A stretch of DNA of 22,757 nt from an uncultured Alphaproteobacteria bacterium (GCA_905480445.1 CAJQQJ010000142.1:1-22757); one strand, 5' to 3'. Numbered from the stretch's first letter, positions 6,987-15,619 are shown. The notes: generated by a model from the letters alone, not told the origin. Translations and numbers: made by a program.

Positions 6987-7745
6987 ATGGCTCGAATAAT
7001 TGCCCTCGCAAATCAAAAAGGTGGGGTCGGCAAAACAACGACGGCTGTTAATCTGGCAACAGGCTTAGCGGCCTGCGGGAAGAAAGTCCTGATTGTTGAC
7101 GGCGATCCTCAGGGAAACGCAACGACTGGCTTTGGTTTTGAACAAGATGAGCGGACCCAAAACCTTTACAAAGTATTGCTTGGTGAAGCTGACCTTAAGG
7201 AAACCATCCAATCGACACAGATTGAAGGACTTGATCTGGTAGCCGCTGATGTAAATCTAGCAGCGGCGGAAATTGAGCTGATAGACTTCGAGAAACGTGA
7301 GTTTAGGCTTAAAACAGCTATAGATACCGTTTCAGACAGCTATGACTATGTTTTGATCGACTGCCCACCCGCACTTGGATTGTTGACCATCAACGCTCTT
7401 ATTGCCGCGCAGTCCGTTCTAATACCGCTACAAGCCGAATTCTATGCTTTGGAAGGACTGACGCATCTCTTGAAGACGATAGAGCGTATTAAGCAGGCTT
7501 TTCATCCCAAGTTGGAGATCTTTGGCGTTGTTCTGACGATGGTTGACCGCCGAAACAATCTTTGTGTAATGGTTGAGGATGATGTTCGTGCCTATTTAGG
7601 CGACAAAGTCTTTAAAACTGTCATTCCACGAAACGTTCGTATTTCGGAAGCGCCTAGTTTTGGCCAGCCCGTGATCCTCTATGATATGAAATCCTCTGGC
7701 GCGAAAGCCTATATCCAACTCGCTGCCGAAATGTTGAAACGCTAG
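6987..7745 (+). CDS. parA: Chromosome partitioning ATPase ParA (Soj)
   Basis: ParA is a DNA-binding, dimerising ATPase that moves ParB-parS complexes, and so newly replicated origins, along the nucleoid. The 252 residues match chromosomal ParA/Soj. The deviant Walker A motif KGGVGKTT is at 11-18, with the signature lysine Lys12. DGDPQGNAT follows at 40-48, and the Walker B-like DYVLIDCPPALG is near 120. The protein lacks the extra N-terminal DNA-binding domain of plasmid type Ia ParA, which supports a chromosomal role. The AAGG of CAAGG at 6971-6975 may serve as a ribosome site. parB follows nine bases after the stop. Its binding sites, two parS palindromes, lie 2.5 to 4 kb upstream. Confidence 0.97.
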   Translation: MARIIALANQKGGVGKTTTAVNLATGLAACGKKVLIVDGDPQGNATTGFGFEQDERTQNLYKVLLGEADLKETIQSTQIEGLDLVAADVNLAAAEIELIDFEKREFRLKTAIDTVSDSYDYVLIDCPPALGLLTINALIAAQSVLIPLQAEFYALEGLTHLLKTIERIKQAFHPKLEIFGVVLTMVDRRNNLCVMVEDDVRAYLGDKVFKTVIPRNVRISEAPSFGQPVILYDMKSSGAKAYIQLAAEMLKR

Positions 7746-7754
7746 GAAACTAAG

Positions 7755-8648
7755 ATGGCTAAAGCGCCAAAGAAAAAAGCACTGGGAAAAGGACTTGCAG
7801 CTCTCTTAGGTGAAGAGGGGGTTTCAGCCACGATCTCCGCATCAGAAGCGCCTGTGTCGACTGAAGGGCCACAATCCATCGCGATTGAGCTGATTAAGGC
7901 CGGCAAGTTTCAGCCGCGACGTGAATTTGACCAAGACGCTTTGCAAGATTTAGCTGAATCAATCAAGGCTAACGGTATTATCCAACCCATTTTGGTGCGC
8001 AAAGTCGAAGAAACGGAGGGACTGTTTGAGATCGTTGCTGGCGAGCGCCGCAGGCGAGCAGCTCAGTTGGCTCAATTACATGAAGTACCAGTCCTGGTTC
8101 GTGAACTGGATGATCAGCGTACACTAGAAATCGCAATTGTTGAGAATATTCAGCGCGAGGATCTAAATCCTTTAGAAGAAGCAGAAGGCTACCTACGGCT
8201 GGCAGAGGCTTTCTCTTACACTCAAGAAAAAATCTCTGAGATTTCCGGTAAAAGCAGACCACACATCGCCAATATGATGCGCTTGGTACAGCTGCCTAAG
8301 GCAGTAAAGGAAATGCTACAAGATGGCCGATTAAGTGCTGGGCATGCTCGCGCGCTCTTGCCCGCTGCAAATCCAGAGAAGCTTGCCCAGGCAGTTTTAA
8401 ATCTATCGCTTAATGTTCGACAGACAGAAGTCTTGGTAAAAAAGGAGGGATCGCCCTCAACGGCAAAACAAACAGAAACTGCCGGAAAGGACAAAAAAGA
8501 TCCTAATATCAAGCAGTTTGAAAAGAATCTAGAAGGACTTCTTGGTCTAAAGGTCGAAGTGTTATCTAAAGGCGCGAAAGGTGTTGTTTCATTTCATTAT
8601 CAAAACCTCGATCAGCTTGAAAACATTGTCGAAAAACTGAAGAAATAA
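7755..8648 (+). CDS. parB: Chromosome partitioning protein ParB (Spo0J)
   Basis: ParB is the CTP-dependent DNA clamp that loads at parS and spreads to form the segregation complex. The 297-residue protein starts with the conserved lead ALGKGLAALLG (9-19), the part that contacts ParA. The ParB/Srx domain carries the CTP-binding motifs GERRRRA (96-102) and ENIQREDLNP (130-139). The helix-turn-helix for parS recognition follows (YTQEKISEISGKSRPHIANM, about 155-174). A charged linker then leads to the C-terminal dimerisation domain. AGGA lies upstream of the ATG. The gene ends ten bases from the stop codon of holA on the opposite strand, with no hairpin terminator between them. Confidence 0.97.
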   Translation: MAKAPKKKALGKGLAALLGEEGVSATISASEAPVSTEGPQSIAIELIKAGKFQPRREFDQDALQDLAESIKANGIIQPILVRKVEETEGLFEIVAGERRRRAAQLAQLHEVPVLVRELDDQRTLEIAIVENIQREDLNPLEEAEGYLRLAEAFSYTQEKISEISGKSRPHIANMMRLVQLPKAVKEMLQDGRLSAGHARALLPAANPEKLAQAVLNLSLNVRQTEVLVKKEGSPSTAKQTETAGKDKKDPNIKQFEKNLEGLLGLKVEVLSKGAKGVVSFHYQNLDQLENIVEKLKK

Positions 8649-8658
8649 CTTCCGAGGA

Positions 8659-9690
8659 TTAACGGCGGCGCAACGGCGACATTGCCGCTACTGTTAACAA
8701 GGCCCGATGGCACTGTGCTGTTTCAACACCCAAATTTGTGCGGCTTTTTTTCGTCGCTGCCGTCAATTTCTCAATTATTTGAAGCAGTTGGCTCAATGAC
8801 CAGCTTCTTGCTTGTTGTTTGAAGCGATCGCCAACTTTCCAAAACAGTGGTCCGCCCGTGACCAGAATGGCTTTCTCCACTGGTGTTCCATTGTCGACTA
8901 AAACTTTGACAGCATGAATTCTTAACGCTTGCTTTGACAATTGCTGAATAATTATCGAAGGTTGAGCAGCGTTTTCAATTGCGAGCTGGTAGAGCTTCTC
9001 GACATCTGCCATCTTTCCGTCGAACACCGCATAAAGAAGATCGTCCAGGAAAAAACCAGATTCGCTTGCACTCGACGCTTGGACATCATCCAATTCCACT
9101 GTTGCTTTCTCGCCCACAAATATCAGGATCTTCGTGAGTTCTTGTCTGGTGACACCGCGATCAACACCCAAGTGTTGGCTTAAGAAGTAGACCGCGTCTG
9201 GAGAAATCATCTTGTTGTGTTCTTGAAAGAACTCTCGCACGAAATTCGGTAATGACCTCTGATCATCGGCGTAGGCAGGAACCGACGCCACTGCGGAATG
9301 TTTCTCACAGACTTTCCGTAGTTGAGACTTGGCTGTCAAATTGCCAGCCAACAAAACTAACGGCGCTGTCAGCTTGTCGGACTCCTCCAGCAATGACTGC
9401 ACCAACGCCTTATCACTGTCTGTGACTTCTTCAACAGTGATCAGACGTTCTTCAGCAAAGAGAGAAAACCCGAGGACTTCGTCGTAGAGCAAACTGAGAT
9501 CTGATCTGACTTCCTCAATCGCCAGCTTAGACACCGAGAGATCGTTGCCAGCACGTTGTTTATAAGCCTTTGTCACGAAGCTCAAATGATCCCGAACCAT
9601 GCCTTTGTCGCTGCCGAACAGCAAAAAGACTTTGATCGATTTGTCAGGGTTTCGACAAAAAGCCTCGGCTTTGTTGGCTGTAACCTTCAC
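8659..9690 (-). CDS. holA: DNA polymerase III subunit delta
   Basis: HolA is the clamp-loader subunit that opens the beta sliding clamp during replication. The 343-residue protein has the family pattern: a near N-terminal VFLLFGSDKGMVRDHL, the strand AEERLITVEEV, and LVLLAGNL before the helical C-terminal part with FFLDDLLYAVFDGK and IIIQQLSKQALRIH. Delta has no intact ATP-binding P-loop, and none is seen. It starts with GTG (codon at 9690-9688), 12 bases after the lptE stop codon. The leuS-lptE-holA order and close spacing indicate co-transcription, an arrangement conserved in Alphaproteobacteria and other Proteobacteria. The 3' end faces parB. Confidence 0.9.
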   Translation of the reverse strand: MKVTANKAEAFCRNPDKSIKVFLLFGSDKGMVRDHLSFVTKAYKQRAGNDLSVSKLAIEEVRSDLSLLYDEVLGFSLFAEERLITVEEVTDSDKALVQSLLEESDKLTAPLVLLAGNLTAKSQLRKVCEKHSAVASVPAYADDQRSLPNFVREFFQEHNKMISPDAVYFLSQHLGVDRGVTRQELTKILIFVGEKATVELDDVQASSASESGFFLDDLLYAVFDGKMADVEKLYQLAIENAAQPSIIIQQLSKQALRIHAVKVLVDNGTPVEKAILVTGGPLFWKVGDRFKQQARSWSLSQLLQIIEKLTAATKKSRTNLGVETAQCHRALLTVAAMSPLRRR

Positions 9691-9702
9691 CAGGCTCTCA
9701 GA

Positions 9703-10230
9703 TCAATTTGTTGTAGCGAAATAAGTGCTAAGGCTATTGTAGATATCTTCACTAAGACTCGCTAATGCCCGCTCCGTTGCGTCTTTTTCGCTGTACCGAT
9801 TGGTGTAGGGTGTGACAAACTTATTGAAGGACGTCACAGCTTCTGCTGTTCCCTTGTAAACTTCTACACTGTCGGTGTGACGTGTGAGAACGTAATTGGC
9901 GCTTGCCACTATAGTTGCATAAGTCGCGCTTTGATCACTGGTAAAACCAGTCGTCCGAGTGACAATATTCAGACCAACAGTTAGTCCATAAAGAGGATTT
10001 GGTGCCAGTCCTTCTGGATTGAGCTTGTCGCGAAGATGGTTGTGCAGGATCTGGCCATTGCGTTCTGCAATGATAGAAACCCTCGTTGATCCAAGAGAAC
10101 TATCAACAGAGGTCGCACTGTCATGCAGCGGTTGAAACCCACACCCAGAGGTCAGCCCATATCCAATCAAAAGGGCCAAAACCAGTCCGATTTTAGAAAC
10201 GAAAACTCTGAGCAAGTTAAACGACGACAT
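9703..10230 (-). CDS. lptE: LPS-assembly lipoprotein LptE
   Basis: LptE is the outer-membrane lipoprotein that plugs the LptD barrel and helps insert lipopolysaccharide. I start it at the ATG (10230-10228). An upstream in-frame TTG at 10251 would add seven residues. The 175-residue protein has a signal peptide with basic start, hydrophobic core and lipobox LTSGC. The lipidated cysteine is Cys30, followed by the GFQPLH typical of LptE. The remainder is a small alpha/beta domain without other motifs. The start lies within the last 14 bases of leuS, so the two genes overlap and are likely coupled. Overall sequence is variable in this family; the lipobox with GCGFQPL and the leuS-holA context carry the call. 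Confidence 0.85.
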   Translation of the reverse strand: MSSFNLLRVFVSKIGLVLALLIGYGLTSGCGFQPLHDSATSVDSSLGSTRVSIIAERNGQILHNHLRDKLNPEGLAPNPLYGLTVGLNIVTRTTGFTSDQSATYATIVASANYVLTRHTDSVEVYKGTAEAVTSFNKFVTPYTNRYSEKDATERALASLSEDIYNSLSTYFATTN

Positions 10231-12766
10231 TGACAATCCGATTTGGAACAATAATCACTTTACGCAGAGGCTTGCCATCAACAAACTTCTGAACGGACTC
10301 TAGCGCCAAGGCCTCTTCTTGGACAAGCTTTTCCTCACTATCGCGGGCTATTTCAATCGTTCCGCGCACCTTTCCGTTCACTTGAACAGCTATAGTTACT
10401 GAATCATCGACTAACAACGCCGGATCAGCGACAGGCCAAGCAACTTGTGTCAATGACTTGCTGTTTCCGAGTATTTGCCAAATCTCTTCAGAAAGGTGCG
10501 GCATCATCGGGCTGATCAGCTGTGCCAAAGTTGAGAAAGTTTCTTTCAATGTCGAAGCACTGATCTGCTCTTTTTCTTTGAGAGCCTTCGTGATATCGTT
10601 TGCCAGTTCGTGGATACGCGCAACTGCACGGTTGAACTGAAAAGATTCGATATCTTTAGACACAGAATCAACAGACTTATGTAGACTTGACCGCAAAGCT
10701 TTCCCCGCTTCGCCGTCTGACTCAACGCCGTCATTCACCGCATCAAGATTTTCTTGAACCAAACGCCACAAACGCTGGGTAAAGCGCCAGGCTCCCTCGA
10801 TACCTGATTCCGTCCATTCCATGTCGCGTTCTGGCGGGCTGTCGGAAAGCATAAACCAACGTGCTGTATCAGCGCCATAGACGTCGATGATCACCGCAGG
10901 ATCAATAACGTTGCGCTTTGACTTACTCATCTTGATTACGCGGCCAGTCTCGATTGGATCGTTGTTCTTGATGGTTTGAAAGGAGCCGTCGTCCAGCTTC
11001 TCGATCTCATCAGGAGAAACCCATTTACCAGCTGGATCCTTATAGGTCTCATGGCAAACCATACCCTGAGTGAAAAGCCCATCAAAAGGTTCCCTAACAT
11101 CAGAATAGCCGATTTCTTTCATCGCGCGAGTGAAGAAACGTGCGTACAAGAGGTGCAAAACCGCATGCTCTACGCCGCCGACGTACTGATCCACTGACAT
11201 CCAGTAATCTAGTTCGTCACGTTCAACCGGTTCGCCGCTTTGGGGCGAACAAAACCGCGCAAAATACCAAGACGAATCGACGAAGGTGTCCAAAGTATCT
11301 GTCTCACGTCTGGCCGTCTTGCCACAGCCTGGGCAATCGACCTTAGACCAAGTCGGATGATGATCGAGTGGATTACCCGGTTTGTCGAACTCTACGTCTT
11401 CTGGCAACTGAACCGGCAGATCCTCTTCCGGAACTGGAACAGCACCGCAGTCGTCACAGTGAATGATCGGGATTGGACAACCCCAATAGCGTTGCCTCGA
11501 CGCGCCCCAATCACGAAGACGGAATACAGTCGCTCCTTCGCCTATCGACGCCTTTTCCAAACGTTCAATAACGGCCTTCTTGGCATCTTCAATTGCCAGC
11601 CCGTTTAGGAAGGCGGAATTGATGATCTTTCCCGGTCCCGTGTAGGCCTCGTCCTCAATAATAAAGCCGTCTTCACCCTTGGGACTAACAACTGCCGTTA
11701 CAGGAAGGCCGTACTTGCGTGCAAAGTCTAGATCTCGTTGGTCGTGGCCAGGGCAGCCAAAAATCGCCCCTGTTCCATAGTCCATCAAAACGAAATTCGC
11801 GACATAGAGCGGTAGGGTTTCACCTTCGATCAAAGGGTGCTTGATTTTCAGGCCAGTATTAAAGCCCTTCTTCTCAAGTGTTTCGATGACGGCTTCACTC
11901 GTGCCACTTCGTTGACACTCTTGAACAAACTCCAACAAACCTGGATTGTTTTGTGACAGCTTTTCAGCAATTGGGTGCTCAGGAGAAACAGCACAAAAGG
12001 ATGCACCAAAAAGAGTGTCTGGGCGTGTGGTGAATACCTTTAGCTTATCGGACTGTCCTTCAATTTCAAAGTCAACATAAGCACCAGATGATTTTCCAAT
12101 CCAGTTCTCCTGCATCAACCTTACTTTGGAAGGCCAACGTTCTAACCCACCAATGGCTTCCAACAGATCATCAGCATAAGAAGTAATCTTGAAGAACCAT
12201 TGCGATAGTCTACGCTTTTCAACCAAAGCGCCGGATCGCCAACCGCGCCCGTTTTCAACTTGTTCGTTGGCCAAAACCGTGTTTTCAACTGGATCCCAGT
12301 TAACCCAAGATTCCTTGCGGTAAACCAGGCCCTTTTCAAGCATCTTGTTGAACATAGCTTGTTGATGGCGATAGTAGCTAGGGTCGCAGGTTGCAAACTC
12401 ACGTGACCAATCCAGTGATAGACCCATGGATTTCAGCTGATCGCGCATTGAAGCAATGTTTTGATACGTCCACGTTGCTGGATGGACTTTTCTTTCAAAT
12501 GCTGCGTTTTCCGCTGGCAAACCAAAGGCATCCCAACCCATGGGATGCAAAACGTTGAACCCTTTGGCGCGTTTGTATCGTGCGACCACATCACCGAGTG
12601 TGTAGTTGCGCACATGGCCCATATGAATGTTGCCGCTTGGATAAGGAAACATCTCAAGCACATAGTACTTAGGGCGATTGGCGTCCTTCACGGCTTCGAA
12701 AGATTTATTCTCTTCCCAAAAACCTTGCCATTTTTGTTCCGTCACTTTGGCGTTATAGCGATCCAT
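10217..12766 (-). CDS. leuS: Leucine-tRNA ligase
   Basis: LeuS charges tRNA-Leu with leucine in the cytoplasm. The 849-residue class I synthetase is full length. The HIGH motif appears as HMGH (48-51) and the KMSKS loop is exact at 612-616. The CP1 editing domain keeps the threonine-rich TTRPDTLFG (246-254) and GHDQRDLDF (340-348), with the conserved aspartates needed to hydrolyse mischarged tRNA. A zinc-type insert has CDDC (437-440) and CPGC (478-481). The C-terminal tRNA-binding end contains QVNGKVRG. AAGAAGAG precedes the ATG (12766-12764). The gene overlaps lptE by 14 bases and is separated by 76 bases from the upstream DUF3576 lipoprotein gene. Confidence 0.98.
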   Translation of the reverse strand: MDRYNAKVTEQKWQGFWEENKSFEAVKDANRPKYYVLEMFPYPSGNIHMGHVRNYTLGDVVARYKRAKGFNVLHPMGWDAFGLPAENAAFERKVHPATWTYQNIASMRDQLKSMGLSLDWSREFATCDPSYYRHQQAMFNKMLEKGLVYRKESWVNWDPVENTVLANEQVENGRGWRSGALVEKRRLSQWFFKITSYADDLLEAIGGLERWPSKVRLMQENWIGKSSGAYVDFEIEGQSDKLKVFTTRPDTLFGASFCAVSPEHPIAEKLSQNNPGLLEFVQECQRSGTSEAVIETLEKKGFNTGLKIKHPLIEGETLPLYVANFVLMDYGTGAIFGCPGHDQRDLDFARKYGLPVTAVVSPKGEDGFIIEDEAYTGPGKIINSAFLNGLAIEDAKKAVIERLEKASIGEGATVFRLRDWGASRQRYWGCPIPIIHCDDCGAVPVPEEDLPVQLPEDVEFDKPGNPLDHHPTWSKVDCPGCGKTARRETDTLDTFVDSSWYFARFCSPQSGEPVERDELDYWMSVDQYVGGVEHAVLHLLYARFFTRAMKEIGYSDVREPFDGLFTQGMVCHETYKDPAGKWVSPDEIEKLDDGSFQTIKNNDPIETGRVIKMSKSKRNVIDPAVIIDVYGADTARWFMLSDSPPERDMEWTESGIEGAWRFTQRLWRLVQENLDAVNDGVESDGEAGKALRSSLHKSVDSVSKDIESFQFNRAVARIHELANDITKALKEKEQISASTLKETFSTLAQLISPMMPHLSEEIWQILGNSKSLTQVAWPVADPALLVDDSVTIAVQVNGKVRGTIEIARDSEEKLVQEEALALESVQKFVDGKPLRKVIIVPNRIVNVVV

Positions 12767-12796
12767 AACTCTTCTTTTTCCAATCTAACCGGCCAA

Positions 12797-12817
12797 GCAA
12801 CAGCTAATCTCTGTTGC
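12797..12817. repeat. Small hairpin between the DUF3576 gene and leuS
   Basis: GCAACAG (12797-12803) and CTGTTGC (12811-12817) form a perfect seven-base inverted repeat around a seven-base loop. No T run follows on either strand, so it is not a standard intrinsic terminator. It could be an RNA processing or mRNA-stabilising hairpin in the leuS leader, a protein-binding site, or chance. Confidence 0.4.
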
Positions 12818-12842
12818 GCGCCAAGACAAATTTCTGATTTCT

Positions 12843-13427
12843 TTAAGATTCTGTTTGTTGGTTGGCAGCTATTCTGGAGCGCCGCGCTGCCTTGAGAATA
12901 ACGTTTTCAACTTTGGTGGCCGTGGACGGATTACCTGGTCGAATAGACCAAACTCCAGCTTCATCCTTTTCTCTGATAAAGACAGATACTCTGAGGTTTT
13001 CGGTCCTTAACTGTGGCCCAAGGATGAACACCGAAGTTCGTACCTGCTCGTTCTGTCCACCGGCGGGAGTGTACCATTCGGTTTCAATAATGCCAGAATA
13101 GGGATCAACTGTTTTCAACGGCAGCCGCGAAAGTGTCGTCACAGACGAACGCCACAAATGTTGGTTTACTGTGAGATTTGAACTCGTGTCGAAATCATCA
13201 TCACCGCCACCGAAAAAGCGTGCGACCGACAGCTGATTCTTATTCTTCCGCTTACCAATAATGACGATGCCTTCACCGTCATCATTAGTATCAGATGTCA
13301 GAACCCTGCTTTTACGGCCACCGTCCTCGTCTTGGTCGCCACCACAAGCAGCAAGCCCAATCGAAAGAGTGAGTACAAGAAACAATCGCACAAATATCGG
13401 CATAATTTTACCTGCGTTTTTCATCAT
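12843..13427 (-). CDS. DUF3576 family lipoprotein
   Basis: The 194-residue protein starts MMKNAGK (ATG at 13427 or, one codon on, 13424). It has a hydrophobic signal segment ending in the lipobox LAACGG, so it is a predicted lipoprotein. An acidic, glycine-rich stretch follows (GGDQDEDGG). The conserved body resembles the alphaproteobacterial DUF3576 family: it contains LTVNQHLWRSSVTTLSRLPL, DPYSGIIETEWY, and a C-terminal half with RTSVFILG and LRVSVFI. The family is usually found next to leuS in Alphaproteobacteria, as here. Its function is not established. The repeated linkage to leuS-lptE suggests an envelope role, which is inference. Confidence 0.82.
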   Translation of the reverse strand: MMKNAGKIMPIFVRLFLVLTLSIGLAACGGDQDEDGGRKSRVLTSDTNDDGEGIVIIGKRKNKNQLSVARFFGGGDDDFDTSSNLTVNQHLWRSSVTTLSRLPLKTVDPYSGIIETEWYTPAGGQNEQVRTSVFILGPQLRTENLRVSVFIREKDEAGVWSIRPGNPSTATKVENVILKAARRSRIAANQQTES

Positions 13428-13605
13428 TCTGGCTATGTAAAACCAAAATCAGCCAAGAATATGGTGCTGCTTATAAAATCTCTCACGCTAAACCGCCAGA
13501 AGAGATTGCATTTTACATTGATGAATTAGTTAATGATGTGAGCGGATTGTCTATCCTGGAACTATGCACTAAAGAAACAACCACAATAACAGAGTTGGAA
13601 AAACG

Positions 13606-14274
13606 ATGTTCTCTGTCCAGGCTTGGAACGAAACAATAGACAAAATGGCTGAAGCTGCCCGTAAATCTGGCCGTGTATCGGAAGATGTTAAGCTGATAGC
13701 GGTTAGTAAAACCAAGCCGGTGGAAGAAGTGCAAGCGGCTTTGTCAGCGGGTCAGTTGATATTTGGTGAGAACAGAGTGCAGGAAGCACTCCAAAAGTTC
13801 CCACAACTAAGACCTGAGAACTCTAATCTCGAGCTACATTTGATAGGACCATTGCAAACCAATAAGGTGAAGGAAGTTGTTCGAGACTTCGATGTGATCC
13901 AGACAATTGATCGTGCGAAGCTAGTTGATGCGGTATCCAAGGAAATGGCCAAGCAAGACCGCCAGCTCTCATGCTTTATTCAAGTCAACACCGGCAGCGA
14001 ACCACAGAAAGCTGGTGTAGAGTTAAATGAACTTACACAACTCTCAGACTATTGCGCCGAAAGAAACCTGACTGTCGAAGGCTTGATGTGCATCCCGCCA
14101 GTCGAAGATCATCCAGGGCCTCATTTCACGCTTTTGCATAAATGGGCCGAACGCCTCAATCTCAAATCCTTGTCTATGGGAATGAGTTCGGATTTTGAAA
14201 TCGCTGTTGAATTAGGCGCAACACACGTGAGGGTAGGCAGCGCATTGTTTGGTGGTCGCCCACCGCTCACGTAG
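13606..14274 (+). CDS. yggS: PLP homeostasis protein, YggS/PROSC family
   Basis: This family binds pyridoxal 5'-phosphate in an alanine-racemase-like TIM barrel without known enzymatic activity. It buffers the cofactor and influences amino-acid pools. The 222-residue length is normal. The PLP lysine is Lys35 in LIAVSKTKP. The FGENRVQEAL and HLIGPLQTNK motifs follow. QVNTGSEPQKAG and LSMGMSSDFEIAVELGATHVRVGSALFG at the C-terminal end complete the signature (Ser and Arg for the phosphate). It starts with ATG after TTGGAAAAAC. The gene stands alone on the + strand and ends five bases before the stop codon of ribA on the other strand. No intrinsic terminator is visible. Confidence 0.95.
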   Translation: MFSVQAWNETIDKMAEAARKSGRVSEDVKLIAVSKTKPVEEVQAALSAGQLIFGENRVQEALQKFPQLRPENSNLELHLIGPLQTNKVKEVVRDFDVIQTIDRAKLVDAVSKEMAKQDRQLSCFIQVNTGSEPQKAGVELNELTQLSDYCAERNLTVEGLMCIPPVEDHPGPHFTLLHKWAERLNLKSLSMGMSSDFEIAVELGATHVRVGSALFGGRPPLT

Positions 14275-14279
14275 TGTAC

Positions 14280-15458
14280 TTACAGTTTATGGCCCATTTT
14301 CTCGATCTTAGTATCAAGGTAAGCTTTGTTGTGACTCGTAGCGGCAATTTTTAATGGCACCAATTTCTCAACCTTGAAGCCAGCGCCTTCCAGGCTTTCC
14401 TTTTTGTAAGGATTGTTGGAAATCAGCTTGAGTTCAGTGACGCCTAAAGACTCTAAAATTGCCTGCGCAACAGCAAAATCTCGCTCATCAGGATGAAAGC
14501 CCAAGACAGCATTGGCTTGCACTGTATCCAAGCCTTTATCCTGTAGAGCGTAAGCCCGTACTTTGTTGGCCAGACCGATACCGCGGCCTTCTTGGTGCAA
14601 ATAAAGAATGAGACCAAATCCGGCTTCGACACAAAGATCGATAGCGCCGTGAAGTTGGGATCCACAATCACAGCGTAGGCTTGCCAGCAGGTCGCCTGTG
14701 AAACACTCCGAATGCATTCTGACTAAGGGGCTGTTTTGATCCGCCTTCGGGCTACCGATGCGCAGCACAAAGTGTTCTTGAGCTGAAGACCTGGAGCCAT
14801 AGGCAAGAATTTCGGCCTGTTCAGTCGCTGCTATAGGTAACTTCGCACTGGAAACCAAGTTAATGGAAGATGGCAGGATAGAAAGATATTCTTTAAGCAA
14901 CCCCTCAGAAACCATGGGTAAATGCGGTGGTCTCTCTTCCTTGCTATTTAACGGACGAACCAAAGCAACAGGTAGGGCATAAGACCATTTCAGCAATCGT
15001 AACATCGGCATCAATTTGTCCGACAACGGTTCAGCCGTTATACTGTTCAAGGACTGGCTTTCATCTCTGCTCAAAAGCTCTGCGGTTTGATGTACGTTGT
15101 CAAAAGCCGTTATACCAACAGCGGACTCATAAGATTTAGAAAAATCACGTTTGCCTTCTTTCAAAAATCGATAACGGTTCTCTGGTAGTGCAAAAAAACA
15201 AGAACCACCTGAAAAGACTTGCGAGTTTTGATCCAAAAATTCAGCAGCACAAAAAAGGAAAGAATCACCGCATTGGGTTTCGAAAAACACCAATCCCCCC
15301 CGCCTGATTTGAGCAATGGCTCGATCGACTTGGTAAATGGCTTCCTGATTGTTCGTGTTCATAGCGGCTGAGGCTTCTGTCGATTTGCTGGGGGATGTGA
15401 GATCCCAATTAATCACGGCGGACGTTTGAGATAAAGCCAAAGCCCTGTCAAGCGTCAT
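14280..15458 (-). CDS. ribA: GTP cyclohydrolase II with degenerate RibB-like N-terminal domain
   Basis: The C-terminal half is a complete GTP cyclohydrolase II, which opens GTP to start riboflavin synthesis. Zinc ligands are ECFTGDLLASLRCDCGSQL (Cys252, Cys263 and Cys265 from the ATG used here). HQEGRGIGL follows at about 288-296, then DTVQANAVLGFHPDERDF. The first ~190 residues align in layout with the dihydroxybutanone-phosphate synthase domain of RibBA fusions (VDRAIAQIRRGGLVFF, then AAEFL). They lack the acidic DDEDRENEGD active-site motif, so this half is probably inactive. I use the ATG at 15458; a TTG at 15491 and an ATG at 15362 are alternatives, none with a strong ribosome site. Such two-part proteins are common in Alphaproteobacteria. 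A separate ribB should exist elsewhere. Confidence 0.9.
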   Translation of the reverse strand: MTLDRALALSQTSAVINWDLTSPSKSTEASAAMNTNNQEAIYQVDRAIAQIRRGGLVFFETQCGDSFLFCAAEFLDQNSQVFSGGSCFFALPENRYRFLKEGKRDFSKSYESAVGITAFDNVHQTAELLSRDESQSLNSITAEPLSDKLMPMLRLLKWSYALPVALVRPLNSKEERPPHLPMVSEGLLKEYLSILPSSINLVSSAKLPIAATEQAEILAYGSRSSAQEHFVLRIGSPKADQNSPLVRMHSECFTGDLLASLRCDCGSQLHGAIDLCVEAGFGLILYLHQEGRGIGLANKVRAYALQDKGLDTVQANAVLGFHPDERDFAVAQAILESLGVTELKLISNNPYKKESLEGAGFKVEKLVPLKIAATSHNKAYLDTKIEKMGHKL

Positions 15459-15548
15459 TTTGTAACCAATGTGGCGGACTTCCGTACACAAACAGGTTCA
15501 CGACCGCTCACAAAAGTGATCAAAGTAAGTGAACAACGAGCCTCACTA

Positions 15549-15577
15549 TTCACATCGCTGGTATGATTACCTATATT
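15549..15577 (+). promoter_or_regulatory. Probable sigma70-type promoter of the response regulator gene
   Basis: TTCACA (15549-15554, 5/6 to TTGACA) and TATATT (15572-15577, 5/6 to TATAAT) are exactly 17 bases apart. Transcription would begin near 15584, about 36 bases before the GTG start at 15620. This is the best sigma70-like match I found in the window. Confidence 0.55.
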
Positions 15578-15619
15578 AGCTCTATTGTAGAGTTTTATTG
15601 TTCTAAAGGGGGCATTTGA

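Noticed and set aside
10231..10251. TTG start for lptE
   Set aside because: It adds seven residues before the signal peptide with no ribosome site; the ATG at 10230 gives a normal lipoprotein signal.
11240..11608. Plus-strand 122-codon frame inside leuS
   Set aside because: It is antisense to the conserved leucyl-tRNA synthetase zinc and editing regions; a shadow frame.
12399..12406. TCACGTGA inside leuS as a third parS
   Set aside because: Only the central eight bases match; the flanks differ at nearly every position (about 9 of 16 matching in total).
13513..13734. Minus-strand 73-codon frame across the yggS start
   Set aside because: It lies opposite the well-supported yggS N terminus and has no recognisable features.
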